Below are positions 6,057 through 14,188 of a stretch of 19,854 bases of DNA, one piece after another. The stretch's first letter is position 1; every line of letters begins with the position of its first letter. Source of the stretch: CAZFLM01 sp964519955 (GTDB lineage Bacteria; Armatimonadota; Chthonomonadetes; Chthonomonadales; CAJBBX01); contig CAZFLM010000101.1 in the NCBI GenBank assembly GCA_964519955.1, positions 1 through 19,854 of the forward strand, written 5' to 3'. The notes beneath the pieces were generated by a model that worked only from the letters and a program-made list of their open reading frames with translations, was not told the origin of the DNA and ran no database searches. The position numbers and the translations under genes were made by a program.

Positions 6057-9000
6057 CTATCCACCCTCCCCGACCAGCGCCGCCAGCGCCTTCTCCAGGT
6101 GCTCCACCGCCTGAGCCTCCAACTCTGCCGCGGCGCGCACGTGCCGGGCGATCTCGCGGCGCACGGCGGGGTCCGCCAGGTCCGGGCGCTTCCAGTTCTC
6201 GCCCCACGGGTAGACCGGCCCGGCCTCCTGCCCCACCTTCTCGTAGAGCTCGGCCGCCGCGTTCAGGTCATCGGCGACCTCCGGCGCGGCCTCGGCCATC
6301 TGGCGCAGGAAGCGGGCCGCGTTGCCCCGCTCCTCCACCATCACGGCCTGGTCGCACTGGACCATGTGGCGCGTGTCCAGCACGCCGGGGTCGTCGGACG
6401 GGTAGTCGGCGTCCACCTCCAGCGCGGCGGCCCAGGCTGCGTAGGCTGCGAGCCCGCTGACGTGCTTCGGAGCGCAGGTCCGCGTTGGGGTCCGGCTCAG
6501 GTCGATCGCCCACTTCAGCGCGCGGACCAGCGTGTCGCGCTTGTTCGCGGTGAACCAGCGGTCCTTGTCCTCCACCACCACCAGGCCGAGCGAGTTGGGG
6601 TCCTGCTTCTGATGCCAGTCCGGCTGCTCGAAGGTGCCCGGCCAGGTGTCCTGCTGGAAGTAGCTCCAGCCGATCAGCACCTCGCCGTCGCGGTCGTAGC
6701 CGGTGATCAGCCCGGCCTCCGGCGGTCCGACGATGCCGAACGAGATGACCGGTCGTCCGTTCGAGATGCTCTGCTTGATGGCCTGGAGCATCGCGTCTCG
6801 TTCGCGCGGGATATGGCGGTACTCGTAGCCAAGCTCCTCCAGCGCGCGCCGGTAGGGCTCGGGCTCCAGGTACATCAGGTCCACGTTGCCGCCGTCGTCC
6901 TTCTCCCAGAACCGCCGGAACGCGGCCCCCGTCACGCCCATCAGGAAGTCGTAGTCCACCGGGTCACCGATATACTCCATCAGCGCCTCGAGCGCGCCCG
7001 GGAAGGGGCAGAAGCGCTTCTGGTAGCCGATCTTCGGCACGCCGCCGAGCACCACGCGTTCCGAGCCCGCCGGGTGGACCAGCGGGTCGGCGTCCATCGC
7101 CGCGGCGGCCTCCTGCAGGTGCCGGATCGCCTCCGCCTCCTGCTCCCTGGCCTCCCGCAGAATGCGCGCCTCCTCCGCGCGCGACGCGGCTGTCCAGGTC
7201 TCGGCGGAGCCGGCCCTCGTGCCGAGCCACGGCGCCTTGGCCTCGACCGGGGCGGCAAGCAGCACCGTCTCGCGCTCATAGGCCTGCGCAGCCCGGGTCA
7301 GCGATGCCGCAGCGGCGCCGGTCTGCTTCTTGGCCTGCGCGACCAGATAGCGCACCGCCGCCTGCCTCGCATCGAGCAGCGATACGTGGTTGAAGCGGCT
7401 CTGGTCGTAGTACGCCTTGCGGTCCTTCGCCGCCAGCCCCGCCAGGTCGCGCTTCTCCAGGTCGCCGATCCAGGCGTCGAACGCGGACGCGCCATAGAAC
7501 CACTCGTAGCCCAGCGGTCCGTAGAGGCGCTCGCTGCTCTTGCCGCGGTGCCTGTTGCGCCCGGCGGTCCGCAGGCCCATCAGCAGCGCATCGCGGACCG
7601 GCAGCGGCTCGTCGCGGCCCACCAGGAAGATCCGCCAGGTGCCGATCTGCCGGGGCCCGTACTTCTTGCCGGCGGCATGCCCGTAGCAGTTGGCGACTAC
7701 CTGCGCGCCGTCCTCGGTGAAGCCGCAGAACACGCCGACGTCGTGCCCACCCACCTGCCCGATGAGCGGCATGCCCACGCCGATCGCCTCGTGGATGGCG
7801 GCCATGCCCGGGTCCGTGAGCCCGCCATTCACCGGGTCGAAGCGCGCGTCGAGCTTCCATCCCGTGGCGCGGCTGACGTCCTCGAACTCCTCGACGAACT
7901 CTCCGCACGGGCAGGAGCAAGTCCAGCCGCCCTTCGTGTCCGGGTTCGACCAGCGCACCCGGAACGCAAGCCCGGTCGCGCCCATCATCTCGTCGTAGGA
8001 CGCCGGATGCCGTGTGACGGCGGTGGCCGCCTCCAGCGCGCCGATGAAGGTGCAGTCGCGCCCCTTGCCCCAGGCCAGGGCGGGCACGCCGTCAACGATC
8101 GCGACGCCCTTCTCGCGTCTGGCCCAGCCCCTGGGATTCGAGTACTTCCGGGCGGCCTCATCCAGCCCGTCTGCCTCGTCCAGCGCCCGGAGCGCCCTCT
8201 CGAGGTGGCCGGCAGCCTCGGCGTCGCGGCGGCGCGCCAGGCGGATGAGCGGCACGATGCGCCCGCGCGTGCCGGCGTCGGCGAACTTCAGCGCGCTCTC
8301 GTCGCTGCCCCGCTCGCCCTTGGTGAACTCCCAGATCGCCCAGACCAGGTCATGCTCGTCGTTGAAGCATCGGGCTGCGTCGAGAAGCTCCTGGCGCGCG
8401 GGCGGGAGCGCCTTGGCGGCCTGCACCAGGAAGCACGCGCCCCACGCCCTCGCCTCGGCGAGCGTGCCGCCCAGGCCGCTGTGAAGCTCACACCGCTCGC
8501 GCAGCTCGGCCATGCGGTCCTTGCTGAACTGATCGTTGCGCAGCAGCGCCTCCGCCCACGCAGTGTAGGCGGCCTGGCCGGCGAGGAGCCCCCGCACCTC
8601 GGGCGTCCGCATCATCGCCAGCCCGCGGCGCAGCGCAGCGCGGTAGACCTCGGCGGGCGGCGGCAGCGAGCCCTTCTCGACGATCACCGCGATGCCGAGC
8701 GTGTCCTTGTACCAGTCGCGCTTGCGGAAGCGCCCGGCCGCGTCGAACTCCAGGCCCTCCGCGAAGTTGGGGTCCTTCTGGAAGCCGCTCCAGCCGACCA
8801 GCACCTCGCCGCCCTCGTCGTAGCCGGTGATGAGGCAGGCCTCCGCCGGGCCGACGACGCCGATGCCGATGACCGGCTTGTCGTACTTGCCGATGCCGTC
8901 GACGATGCGGCTCCGCAAGTGCTCCTCGCTGCCGTCTGCCCCCTGGCGCACGCCCATCTGCGCCGCGACGTCGTCCCGCAGCAGGATGTCGCACCGGTAG

Positions 9001-9434
9001 CCGGCCGCCCGCAGCCCCAGTCGGATCGGCGCGACGGCATCGTCCAGCATGACGAACGGCGATATTATGGAGTGGTCCCACTTCCCGCGGTTCCACAGGA
9101 GGCGGAACGCCGATCCGGTCGCCCCCATCAGGTACACGTGCACGTCGTGCCAGGGGTGCCAGCCGTCGGTCTTGTCGGCCTGGGCGGCGAACCCGAGGTC
9201 CTCCCCGCGCGACTCGAGGAACGCGCCGATCGCGGCCGGGAGCAGGTCGTCCTCAGGCGGGCGCGGGCCGCCCTCGTAGAAGCCGATCTTGGGCACGTTC
9301 TCCAGCGTCTTGCTGGCGGGGGCGTTCGATCCTGTGGGCGTTGACATCGTGGTCTTCTCCTGTTGCGCCCGGCCGGCTGCCGCGAGCGCGAGGCTCAGAG
9401 CGCCGACGAGTGCGAGAGCTTTGGCGACGATCAT
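6057..9434 (-). CDS. Exported three-unit BtrH_N/C39-like (papain-like fold) protein
   Basis: A 1125-aa protein with a signal peptide (about residues 1-23, ending AAAGRAQQ). The ATG at 9434 has GGAGG about 9 bases upstream; the frame stays open upstream without coding character. Three divergent units follow. Unit 1 (about 46-435) has VPKIGFYEGG, YLMGATGSAFRLLW and GPAEACLITGYDEGGEVLVGWSGFQ (split here as GPAE at 195-198, then GYDEGGEVLVGW). Unit 2 (about 446-780) has C461 in DCTFIGALEA, MMGATGLAFRVRW, H564 in GGHDVGVF and N582 in VVANCYG. Unit 3 (about 790-1125) has C809 in FCPFPGALEA, FLMGVTGAAFRRFW and GPPEAGLITGYD. Each unit ends in Ala-rich helices. The layout resembles the BtrH_N/peptidase-C39-like fold. 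Only unit 2 keeps Cys and His together; position 564 is P905 in unit 3 and A197 in unit 1. Function is unknown. Confidence 0.75.
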   Translation of the reverse strand: MIVAKALALVGALSLALAAAGRAQQEKTTMSTPTGSNAPASKTLENVPKIGFYEGGPRPPEDDLLPAAIGAFLESRGEDLGFAAQADKTDGWHPWHDVHVYLMGATGSAFRLLWNRGKWDHSIISPFVMLDDAVAPIRLGLRAAGYRCDILLRDDVAAQMGVRQGADGSEEHLRSRIVDGIGKYDKPVIGIGVVGPAEACLITGYDEGGEVLVGWSGFQKDPNFAEGLEFDAAGRFRKRDWYKDTLGIAVIVEKGSLPPPAEVYRAALRRGLAMMRTPEVRGLLAGQAAYTAWAEALLRNDQFSKDRMAELRERCELHSGLGGTLAEARAWGACFLVQAAKALPPARQELLDAARCFNDEHDLVWAIWEFTKGERGSDESALKFADAGTRGRIVPLIRLARRRDAEAAGHLERALRALDEADGLDEAARKYSNPRGWARREKGVAIVDGVPALAWGKGRDCTFIGALEAATAVTRHPASYDEMMGATGLAFRVRWSNPDTKGGWTCSCPCGEFVEEFEDVSRATGWKLDARFDPVNGGLTDPGMAAIHEAIGVGMPLIGQVGGHDVGVFCGFTEDGAQVVANCYGHAAGKKYGPRQIGTWRIFLVGRDEPLPVRDALLMGLRTAGRNRHRGKSSERLYGPLGYEWFYGASAFDAWIGDLEKRDLAGLAAKDRKAYYDQSRFNHVSLLDARQAAVRYLVAQAKKQTGAAAASLTRAAQAYERETVLLAAPVEAKAPWLGTRAGSAETWTAASRAEEARILREAREQEAEAIRHLQEAAAAMDADPLVHPAGSERVVLGGVPKIGYQKRFCPFPGALEALMEYIGDPVDYDFLMGVTGAAFRRFWEKDDGGNVDLMYLEPEPYRRALEELGYEYRHIPRERDAMLQAIKQSISNGRPVISFGIVGPPEAGLITGYDRDGEVLIGWSYFQQDTWPGTFEQPDWHQKQDPNSLGLVVVEDKDRWFTANKRDTLVRALKWAIDLSRTPTRTCAPKHVSGLAAYAAWAAALEVDADYPSDDPGVLDTRHMVQCDQAVMVEERGNAARFLRQMAEAAPEVADDLNAAAELYEKVGQEAGPVYPWGENWKRPDLADPAVRREIARHVRAAAELEAQAVEHLEKALAALVGEGG

Positions 9435-9502
9435 GGTGCGGCCCTCCAGGCGGCATCCTACGCCGCGAGCCCTGAGGCGGCCGCGAGCGCGGTACGGTCG
9501 GC

Positions 9503-10609
9503 CTATCTGCCCAGGGCCCGCTCGGTGTGCGCGGCGGCCTCGATGTCCTTGTCGCGCGCGCGGAGGATGACCGGGATCATGGCGCGGCGCGTCTCGGGCT
9601 CGGCGAGCTTGCGAACGTGGGCCTCGGTCCATCCGTTGCCGCCCGCCAGGTTCCAGATCTCCCACATCATATCGTGCTCGGCGCGGAAGCAGGCGGCGGC
9701 CTGGTTCAGATCCTCAGCCATGGCCGGCTCGCACCCGGCGATCTGCTGGAGGAACAGGTTCACGTACCAGCGCCCCTCGGCGATCGTCCCGGTCGCGTCG
9801 AAGTACGCCATGTATCGGTCGTTGAGCACGGCGTAGTCGTCGGTGGCGAAGTCCTCGTCGCGCAGCATGTGCTCGGCCCAGGCGTCGTAGGCGGCGTGGC
9901 CCGCGGCGCGCCCCTTCACGTCGGCGGTGCGCATCACGGTCAGCCCCCATCGCAGCGCCTCGCGGTACACCTCGCCGCAGGGCGGGCGCGGGGTCTTCTC
10001 GCCGATCACGAGCAGACCGGGAGTGTTCTGGAACCAGCGGCGCTTGCGGAACGTGCCGTCCGGCTCGAACTCGCCCTCCGGGTTGAAGTCGCACATGCCC
10101 TGGAAGAAGCTCCACCCGATCAGCACGTCGCCGCCCTCGTCGTAGCCGGTCACGAGGCAGCACTCGGGAGGACCGATGACGCCGAACCCGATCACGGGCT
10201 TGCCCGCGCTCAGACTGGCGCGGATGGACGCGCGGAACCACTCCTCATCGTCGGGCCCGCCCTCCTTGGAGAGAGCCTCGAACGCGTAGCCCACGGACGC
10301 GAAGCCGCGGCGGAAGGGCTCCATCGTGTCCTCGGCCATCACGAGGATGTCGACGTTGTCGCCGTGCCAGCCGGACTTCCACAGGAACCGGAAGCCCGCG
10401 CCCGTCGTGCCGAGGAGATAGGCATACGCGCAGCCGCAGGGCCACTGCGGGTCGCGGTCGGGCACGTGGTTGCAGCCGCGGTTCTCGCCGAAGTACTCCA
10501 GGCAGGCGCGCAGGCAGGAGGGAAACGGAACATCCTCGGGGCAGCGGGTGCCGTCGTAGAAGCAGACCTTCGGGACTCCGTCGAGCACAAGACGGCCGGT
10601 CGGGGGCAT
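9503..10609 (-). CDS. Single-unit BtrH_N/C39-like protein, paralogue of unit 1 of the next gene
   Basis: A 368-aa protein with no signal peptide, so probably cytoplasmic. It aligns end to end with unit 1 of the downstream 1125-aa protein: GVPKVCFYDG (11-20), YLLGTTGAGFRFLW, GVIGPPECCLVTGYDEGG, VLIGWSFFQ, EVYREALRWGL and AAYDAWAEHMLR all have counterparts there. The position equal to the candidate nucleophile C809 of unit 3 is V27, though C23 and C32 are close. The His position is Pro in GPPE, so a classical Cys-His protease seems unlikely. GGAGA is 6 bases before the ATG. It is the first gene of the leftward cluster, 68 bases before the next. It may bind a peptide or small molecule, or act as a partner of the large protein; this is inference. 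Confidence 0.75.
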   Translation of the reverse strand: MPPTGRLVLDGVPKVCFYDGTRCPEDVPFPSCLRACLEYFGENRGCNHVPDRDPQWPCGCAYAYLLGTTGAGFRFLWKSGWHGDNVDILVMAEDTMEPFRRGFASVGYAFEALSKEGGPDDEEWFRASIRASLSAGKPVIGFGVIGPPECCLVTGYDEGGDVLIGWSFFQGMCDFNPEGEFEPDGTFRKRRWFQNTPGLLVIGEKTPRPPCGEVYREALRWGLTVMRTADVKGRAAGHAAYDAWAEHMLRDEDFATDDYAVLNDRYMAYFDATGTIAEGRWYVNLFLQQIAGCEPAMAEDLNQAAACFRAEHDMMWEIWNLAGGNGWTEAHVRKLAEPETRRAMIPVILRARDKDIEAAAHTERALGR

Positions 10610-11089
10610 GGCGGTCTCCTCTCCGGCGAGCGGTGGGCAGTCTCGCCAGTCGGACCCAGTCGACCTACTATGCTCCGCGGCGCAGTCTGGTTCCTCTGCC
10701 CACTCTCAAGCGGCCACCGACAGCTCGCCCCGCGAGGCGGCCGACGCCATGGGGCCAAGGCCACCTGGTCCAGGCGGGATCGCCTTGGGGTGATCGAGCA
10801 CGATCCCATGCGGCCGGCCCCGAGATCGAGCACCGTCCTGGCGCCGCAGTCCCCCACCGACCGGCTGAAGGTTGCACCGCGCAGACCCATTGGCGAGACG
10901 AACGGCTGGCGCCAGTGTTGGGCGGCTACTGAGGTGCCTCGGCGCGTGGGCCGCACGGCATGCGGTACGGAGTACGGCCTCGGCGCAGTCTAGCGCGACC
11001 TACTCATGAGTCGTGCTGGACGGGCACCCTTCGGCAGGCTCAGGGCAGGCTCAGGCCCATCCCACCACAGCGCTCGTGCATGAACCAGG
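10610..11089. other. Non-coding 480-base spacer with a short dispersed-type repeat
   Basis: No open frame here has a plausible start, ribosome site and protein-like composition. It should contain the promoter of the leftward five-gene cluster near its left edge and the 3' end of the next leftward gene at its right edge. I could not find a convincing -35/-10 pair. The only recognisable element is the repeat at 11027-11055. Confidence 0.5.
11027..11055. repeat. Short repeat of the TTCG-CAGGCTCAGGGCAGG type
   Basis: The segment begins CCCTTCGGCAGGCTCAGGGC and continues with a second AGGCTCAGG. CAGGCTCAGG therefore occurs twice in tandem, 13 bases apart. Variants of CCTTCGACAGGCTCAGGGCAGG are found scattered in intergenic DNA of many unrelated high-GC bacteria and translate to the tell-tale peptides LRQAQGR and LSLPKGA. 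It lies 35 bases beyond the stop of the leftward gene ending at 11090. Confidence 0.55.
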
Positions 11090-12418
11090 CTAGAACGACG
11101 GGAGCCGCCAGCGGTAGAGGCGCGCGAAGGGCACGACCGCCGCGGGGCCAAGGCTCCACCCTGAACTTGGGTCTGTCTGGCCATGCACGGAGATCAGGCA
11201 GGCATCTCCGCTGTACCCATTGGCGGCGCTCACGGTGCCCAGGGAACAGGGGATCGTGCCCAGGAGCCTCGGTGCGCTGCCCGCGACGGCCCGCACACCC
11301 CAGACATGCGTGTTTCCCGGGGTGTCGGTCGTCATCCAAAACGCCCGGTCGCCGCTGACGGCCAGCGAATCGGTGCGCCACTCGAGCCCCGGATGGTCGG
11401 CACTTCGGGCCAGCGTCCGCCACGGTCCGCCCTGGTCGGCGCACAACAGCACGTAGCACAGGGCTGGCCCGGTGCTCTGAGACACGGCGGGCGCGAGGCC
11501 CGTCCCTCGACTCGTGTCGAGCGCGATGCACCACCACCGTCCGGCGACCGGCACTGGCGGCTGCGCGGCGACGAGGCCGCTCGGCAGCGGCGTATGGGAG
11601 CCGATGCGGATGTGCCGAACGCCGGCGCCATCCGTCCACAGCTCCGAATGGCGCATACCTACACACGCAGCCAGCACCGACAGGCCGCGCGCGACGGCGG
11701 GCGCGCCACCGCCGCGGAGCGGCGCCGCGTATAGGTCGCACCGCCGACGGTCTGGACGCCACGCCGTCGGGTCTGCTCCTGGCCGGGTGGGAAGCAGCCG
11801 CAGCCAGTACGCCACATCCTTCACGATGGCGAAGTGCTCCCGATCGGCCACTTGGAACCCATCGAGGACCCGAACCGGCTCGCCGCCGCCGTACGGCAGG
11901 CAGCGAACCCAGCCCCGGCGCGGGACGGAGGTCGATCCGCCATCTGCGGCGCTCGCGGACGGCAGCGTCCGGAGTACGGTCCGTGTGACCGCCTTGCGCG
12001 GCGCGTCCAGGATCAACTCGCAGATGCCGCGCCCCGTCAGCCAGACCCTCGGTAAGTGCACGCCGGGATCGGCGACGCCGATCAGCCGGCCGACCAGGCG
12101 CATGCGCCGAGTACGCGGCGACCAGGCCTCGACGACAAGGGCGCCGGACCTGGCGCGGCCGGGGTATGAGGTGAAGTACAGCTCGCCGCCATGCGCGCCT
12201 CGGTATGTGCGGGCGCCCATCTCTAGCAGCAGCTCCGGCTGGCCCCACGACGCGGTGCGCCACACGGTCGAGGCGCCCATGACCATCAGCGCGAGCACCA
12301 GCCACGGCCAGCGGCGGCGCAATCGGGACGCCGGGGCACCCGCCGAAGGCTGATGCGGTTCGGGAGCATGGGCGGTCGCGGGGCTCCAGCGGTCGTCGAG
12401 GGCCGTCGGCTGATCCAT
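11090..12418 (-). CDS. Membrane-anchored probable beta-propeller protein, copy 2
   Basis: A 442-aa protein of no recognised family. It has an N-terminal cytoplasmic tail of about 33 residues rich in Pro/Ala, a basic RRR at 34-36, one membrane helix (about 37-53) and a large external domain of repeated short beta segments (GGELYFTSYPG, YWLRLLP, CDLYAAPLRGGG, GGPWRTL), as in beta-propellers of the TolB/WD type. It is a paralogue of the gene just upstream: both start MD.....D.RW and both end RLYR.RLP, with similar spacing. That shared start is why I choose the ATG at 12418 over a GTG at 12430; GGTGGTG lies just upstream. Several Cys residues may form disulphides outside. Partner and ligand are unknown. 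Confidence 0.7.
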   Translation of the reverse strand: MDQPTALDDRWSPATAHAPEPHQPSAGAPASRLRRRWPWLVLALMVMGASTVWRTASWGQPELLLEMGARTYRGAHGGELYFTSYPGRARSGALVVEAWSPRTRRMRLVGRLIGVADPGVHLPRVWLTGRGICELILDAPRKAVTRTVLRTLPSASAADGGSTSVPRRGWVRCLPYGGGEPVRVLDGFQVADREHFAIVKDVAYWLRLLPTRPGADPTAWRPDRRRCDLYAAPLRGGGAPAVARGLSVLAACVGMRHSELWTDGAGVRHIRIGSHTPLPSGLVAAQPPVPVAGRWWCIALDTSRGTGLAPAVSQSTGPALCYVLLCADQGGPWRTLARSADHPGLEWRTDSLAVSGDRAFWMTTDTPGNTHVWGVRAVAGSAPRLLGTIPCSLGTVSAANGYSGDACLISVHGQTDPSSGWSLGPAAVVPFARLYRWRLPSF

Positions 12419-12571
12419 CGTTGGCACCACCAGGCAAAGGATGCGACCGGGCAGCGCCAGGGGAGTGAATGCACCTCGGGCGCGCCGGGCTATGCCTATG
12501 ACGCGTCCGAGGCGCGCGGAGTTACGGGGACGGCGTCTGTCGCGGATGGCGTCGGCACCGAGGGTTCGGCC

Positions 12572-13849
12572 CTATGCCGGCAGACGGAGGCGATAGAGGC
12601 GGTACACGGGCACGAGGCGTCCGGCCGACGTGCTCCAGAACGGCGCATCCTCGCGCTCGCCACGCACGATCAGGTAGTAGTAGCCGCCCTCGGCGAACGC
12701 GATGGTGTCGCTCGCACACCGGCCGGGCAGCGAGGCAACGCGCCGGAACTCGTGATCGCCGTCCAGGTCGAGGGCGCACAACGCAGCGCAGTCCTTGCTG
12801 TCCGTCATGACCACGTAGACGCGGCCACGGCTTGCGGCGAGCGTGCGAGGCGCCCACAACAACGAGTGGTCAGCGGGCTCGGCGGCCAGCGTGCGTTCGT
12901 GCGTGCCGTCGGCGTCCGCCAGGTGAAGCGATGCCCGCGCAGCCGGGCCGCCCATCGGCGGGCCGCCCGGGCCCCAGCCGCCCACACCGCCAGGCTGAAG
13001 CCAGCACCACCGCGAGCCCACGCGGACCGGCCGAGCGCCCCACGACCATGCGCCGAGCCGCACGGGGCGACCCGTGCCTTCCTGGACCACCGTCGCGCCT
13101 GGCCCGGTGCTCCACTGCACAGCGCTGCCTTCAAGCGCCTCCACGGTCGTCCAGAGAGGCACCTCCCGGGCGCAGACTCGCGTGGGCCCTCCCGCAGCGG
13201 GCCGCGCCACCAGGTCGTAGATCGGCCCGCCGCACGTCGCGGCCCCGTTGGCGCGTGCCGGGCGCTCGCGCACCCAGTACAGGCTGTCGCCGGCCACCGC
13301 CATCGAGACGCTGGACGTGACAGGCAGATCGTCGCACACGACCCGTGACGCGCCTCCGCCGAGCGGTACCTTCTGGACGCGCACGCGTGTCGGGCCGAAG
13401 ACTCCGCCCCAGGGGCTCAAGCGGCTGGTCTGTGGCAGGCTGGCCGTGTAGACGGAATCGCCGACCAACCACGACCGGCTGCCGGGTCCGACCGCCGAAC
13501 CGAGCGCGGCCACTTCCCGCATCCGGCCCGTGTCCACCGACCAGGCGACGATCTGCGAGCCGCGGCCCGGGCCTCCCGGGCGGGACGCTTGCAGCAGCAC
13601 CTCGCCGCCGCGCATGCCGAGCACCCGGCTCACGTCGCAGGTCGGCAACTCGCCGAGCATCTGGGCCGATCCCCGGGTGACATAGTGCCAGCCCAACGCT
13701 GCGACGCACAGCGTGAGCAAGAAGGGCGCCGCCAGACGCGTTCGGTTGCCCGCAGGCAGCGGAACGGGCTTCTCAGGGGGCGCGGGGGCTACAGGGGTGA
13801 CGTCCTGCGGGTCCGACCAACGCTCATCGACGGTATACAGGGGGTCCAT
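12572..13849 (-). CDS. Membrane-anchored probable beta-propeller protein, copy 1
   Basis: A 425-aa protein of unknown function. A cytoplasmic N-tail (1-38, Pro-rich, beginning MDPLYTVDERW) leads to one membrane helix (about 39-55) and an external domain with blade-like repeats: GGEVLLQASRPG, SQIVAWSVDTGRM, DSVYTASLP, QKVPLGGGASRV, DSLYWVRERP, YDLVARPAAGGPTRV and RVYVVMTDS. These alternate a value-reading strand with a Gly-rich turn, as in propellers that read out keyed data. It ends VYRLYRLRLPA, matching the end of copy 2. A weak GAGGT lies 10 bases before the ATG. It is 153 bases upstream of copy 2 on the same strand and probably cotranscribed. Confidence 0.72.
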   Translation of the reverse strand: MDPLYTVDERWSDPQDVTPVAPAPPEKPVPLPAGNRTRLAAPFLLTLCVAALGWHYVTRGSAQMLGELPTCDVSRVLGMRGGEVLLQASRPGGPGRGSQIVAWSVDTGRMREVAALGSAVGPGSRSWLVGDSVYTASLPQTSRLSPWGGVFGPTRVRVQKVPLGGGASRVVCDDLPVTSSVSMAVAGDSLYWVRERPARANGAATCGGPIYDLVARPAAGGPTRVCAREVPLWTTVEALEGSAVQWSTGPGATVVQEGTGRPVRLGAWSWGARPVRVGSRWCWLQPGGVGGWGPGGPPMGGPAARASLHLADADGTHERTLAAEPADHSLLWAPRTLAASRGRVYVVMTDSKDCAALCALDLDGDHEFRRVASLPGRCASDTIAFAEGGYYYLIVRGEREDAPFWSTSAGRLVPVYRLYRLRLPA

Positions 13850-13969
13850 CGTATGCTCGACCTCATCTTGTCAGCGCGGCAGTTCCGCTCCGTCCCGGCA
13901 CGCCCTGCCATCACAGCGCGCCGGGCCGCCCCCCGGCAAGTGGTACCCACCGCCAGAGGCACGGTATCG

Positions 13970-13975
13970 ATTGTA
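13970..13975 (-). promoter_or_regulatory. Possible -10 box TACAAT for the propeller gene pair
   Basis: TACAAT on the minus strand differs by one base from TATAAT and is AT-rich in an otherwise very GC-rich spacer. It would give a leader of roughly 115 bases before the ATG at 13849. No good -35 hexamer is seen 16-18 bases upstream, so the call is weak. Confidence 0.3.
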
Positions 13976-14126
13976 CGCCGCCGCGCGCGCCCGAGCACCA
14001 GCATGTGCTGCATCTCACTCCAGCCGGGTTCGGCAGCGCGTCGGCGGGACGGTCGATTCAGAGTATGCCAGGGGATCGTGAAATCAACGTGAAGCAGGGC
14101 CTGCGAGGGCGGATCTACCAGGGGAA

Positions 14127-14163
14127 AGCACAGCGCCGGAGCCTGCCGGCCCGGCGCTGTGCT
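14127..14163 (-). terminator. Terminator-like hairpin after GH172
   Basis: AGCACAGCGCCGG (14127-14139) and CCGGCGCTGTGCT (14151-14163) form a perfect 13-bp stem with an 11-base loop. It begins 26 bases after the stop of the leftward GH172 gene. On the minus strand the stem is followed by TTTCCCC, a short T-run, which suits a weak intrinsic terminator of the bacterioferritin-GH172 transcript. Confidence 0.65.
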
Positions 14164-14188
14164 CGTGTGGAGTTCGGTCGAGCGTCGA

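Larger units (their letters stand above)
13850..14188. other. Non-coding 339-base spacer
   Basis: Lies between the paralogous propeller genes and the GH172 gene, all leftward. It holds a terminator-like hairpin (14127-14163) after GH172 and a possible -10 box (13970-13975) for the propeller pair. I see no supportable small gene in it. Confidence 0.5.

Noticed and set aside
5412..9344. A plus-strand open frame of 1310 codons opposite the three-unit and macro-domain genes
   Set aside because: Rich in Arg, Val, His, Leu and Gln with no domain motifs; it arises because the real minus-strand genes have high third-position GC. The minus strand has signal peptide, family motifs and good ribosome sites.
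10661..11015. CGACCTACT and GGCGCAGTCT each occurring twice in the 10610-11089 spacer
   Set aside because: The two words occur in swapped order and without conserved spacing; too short to call a repeat or attachment site.
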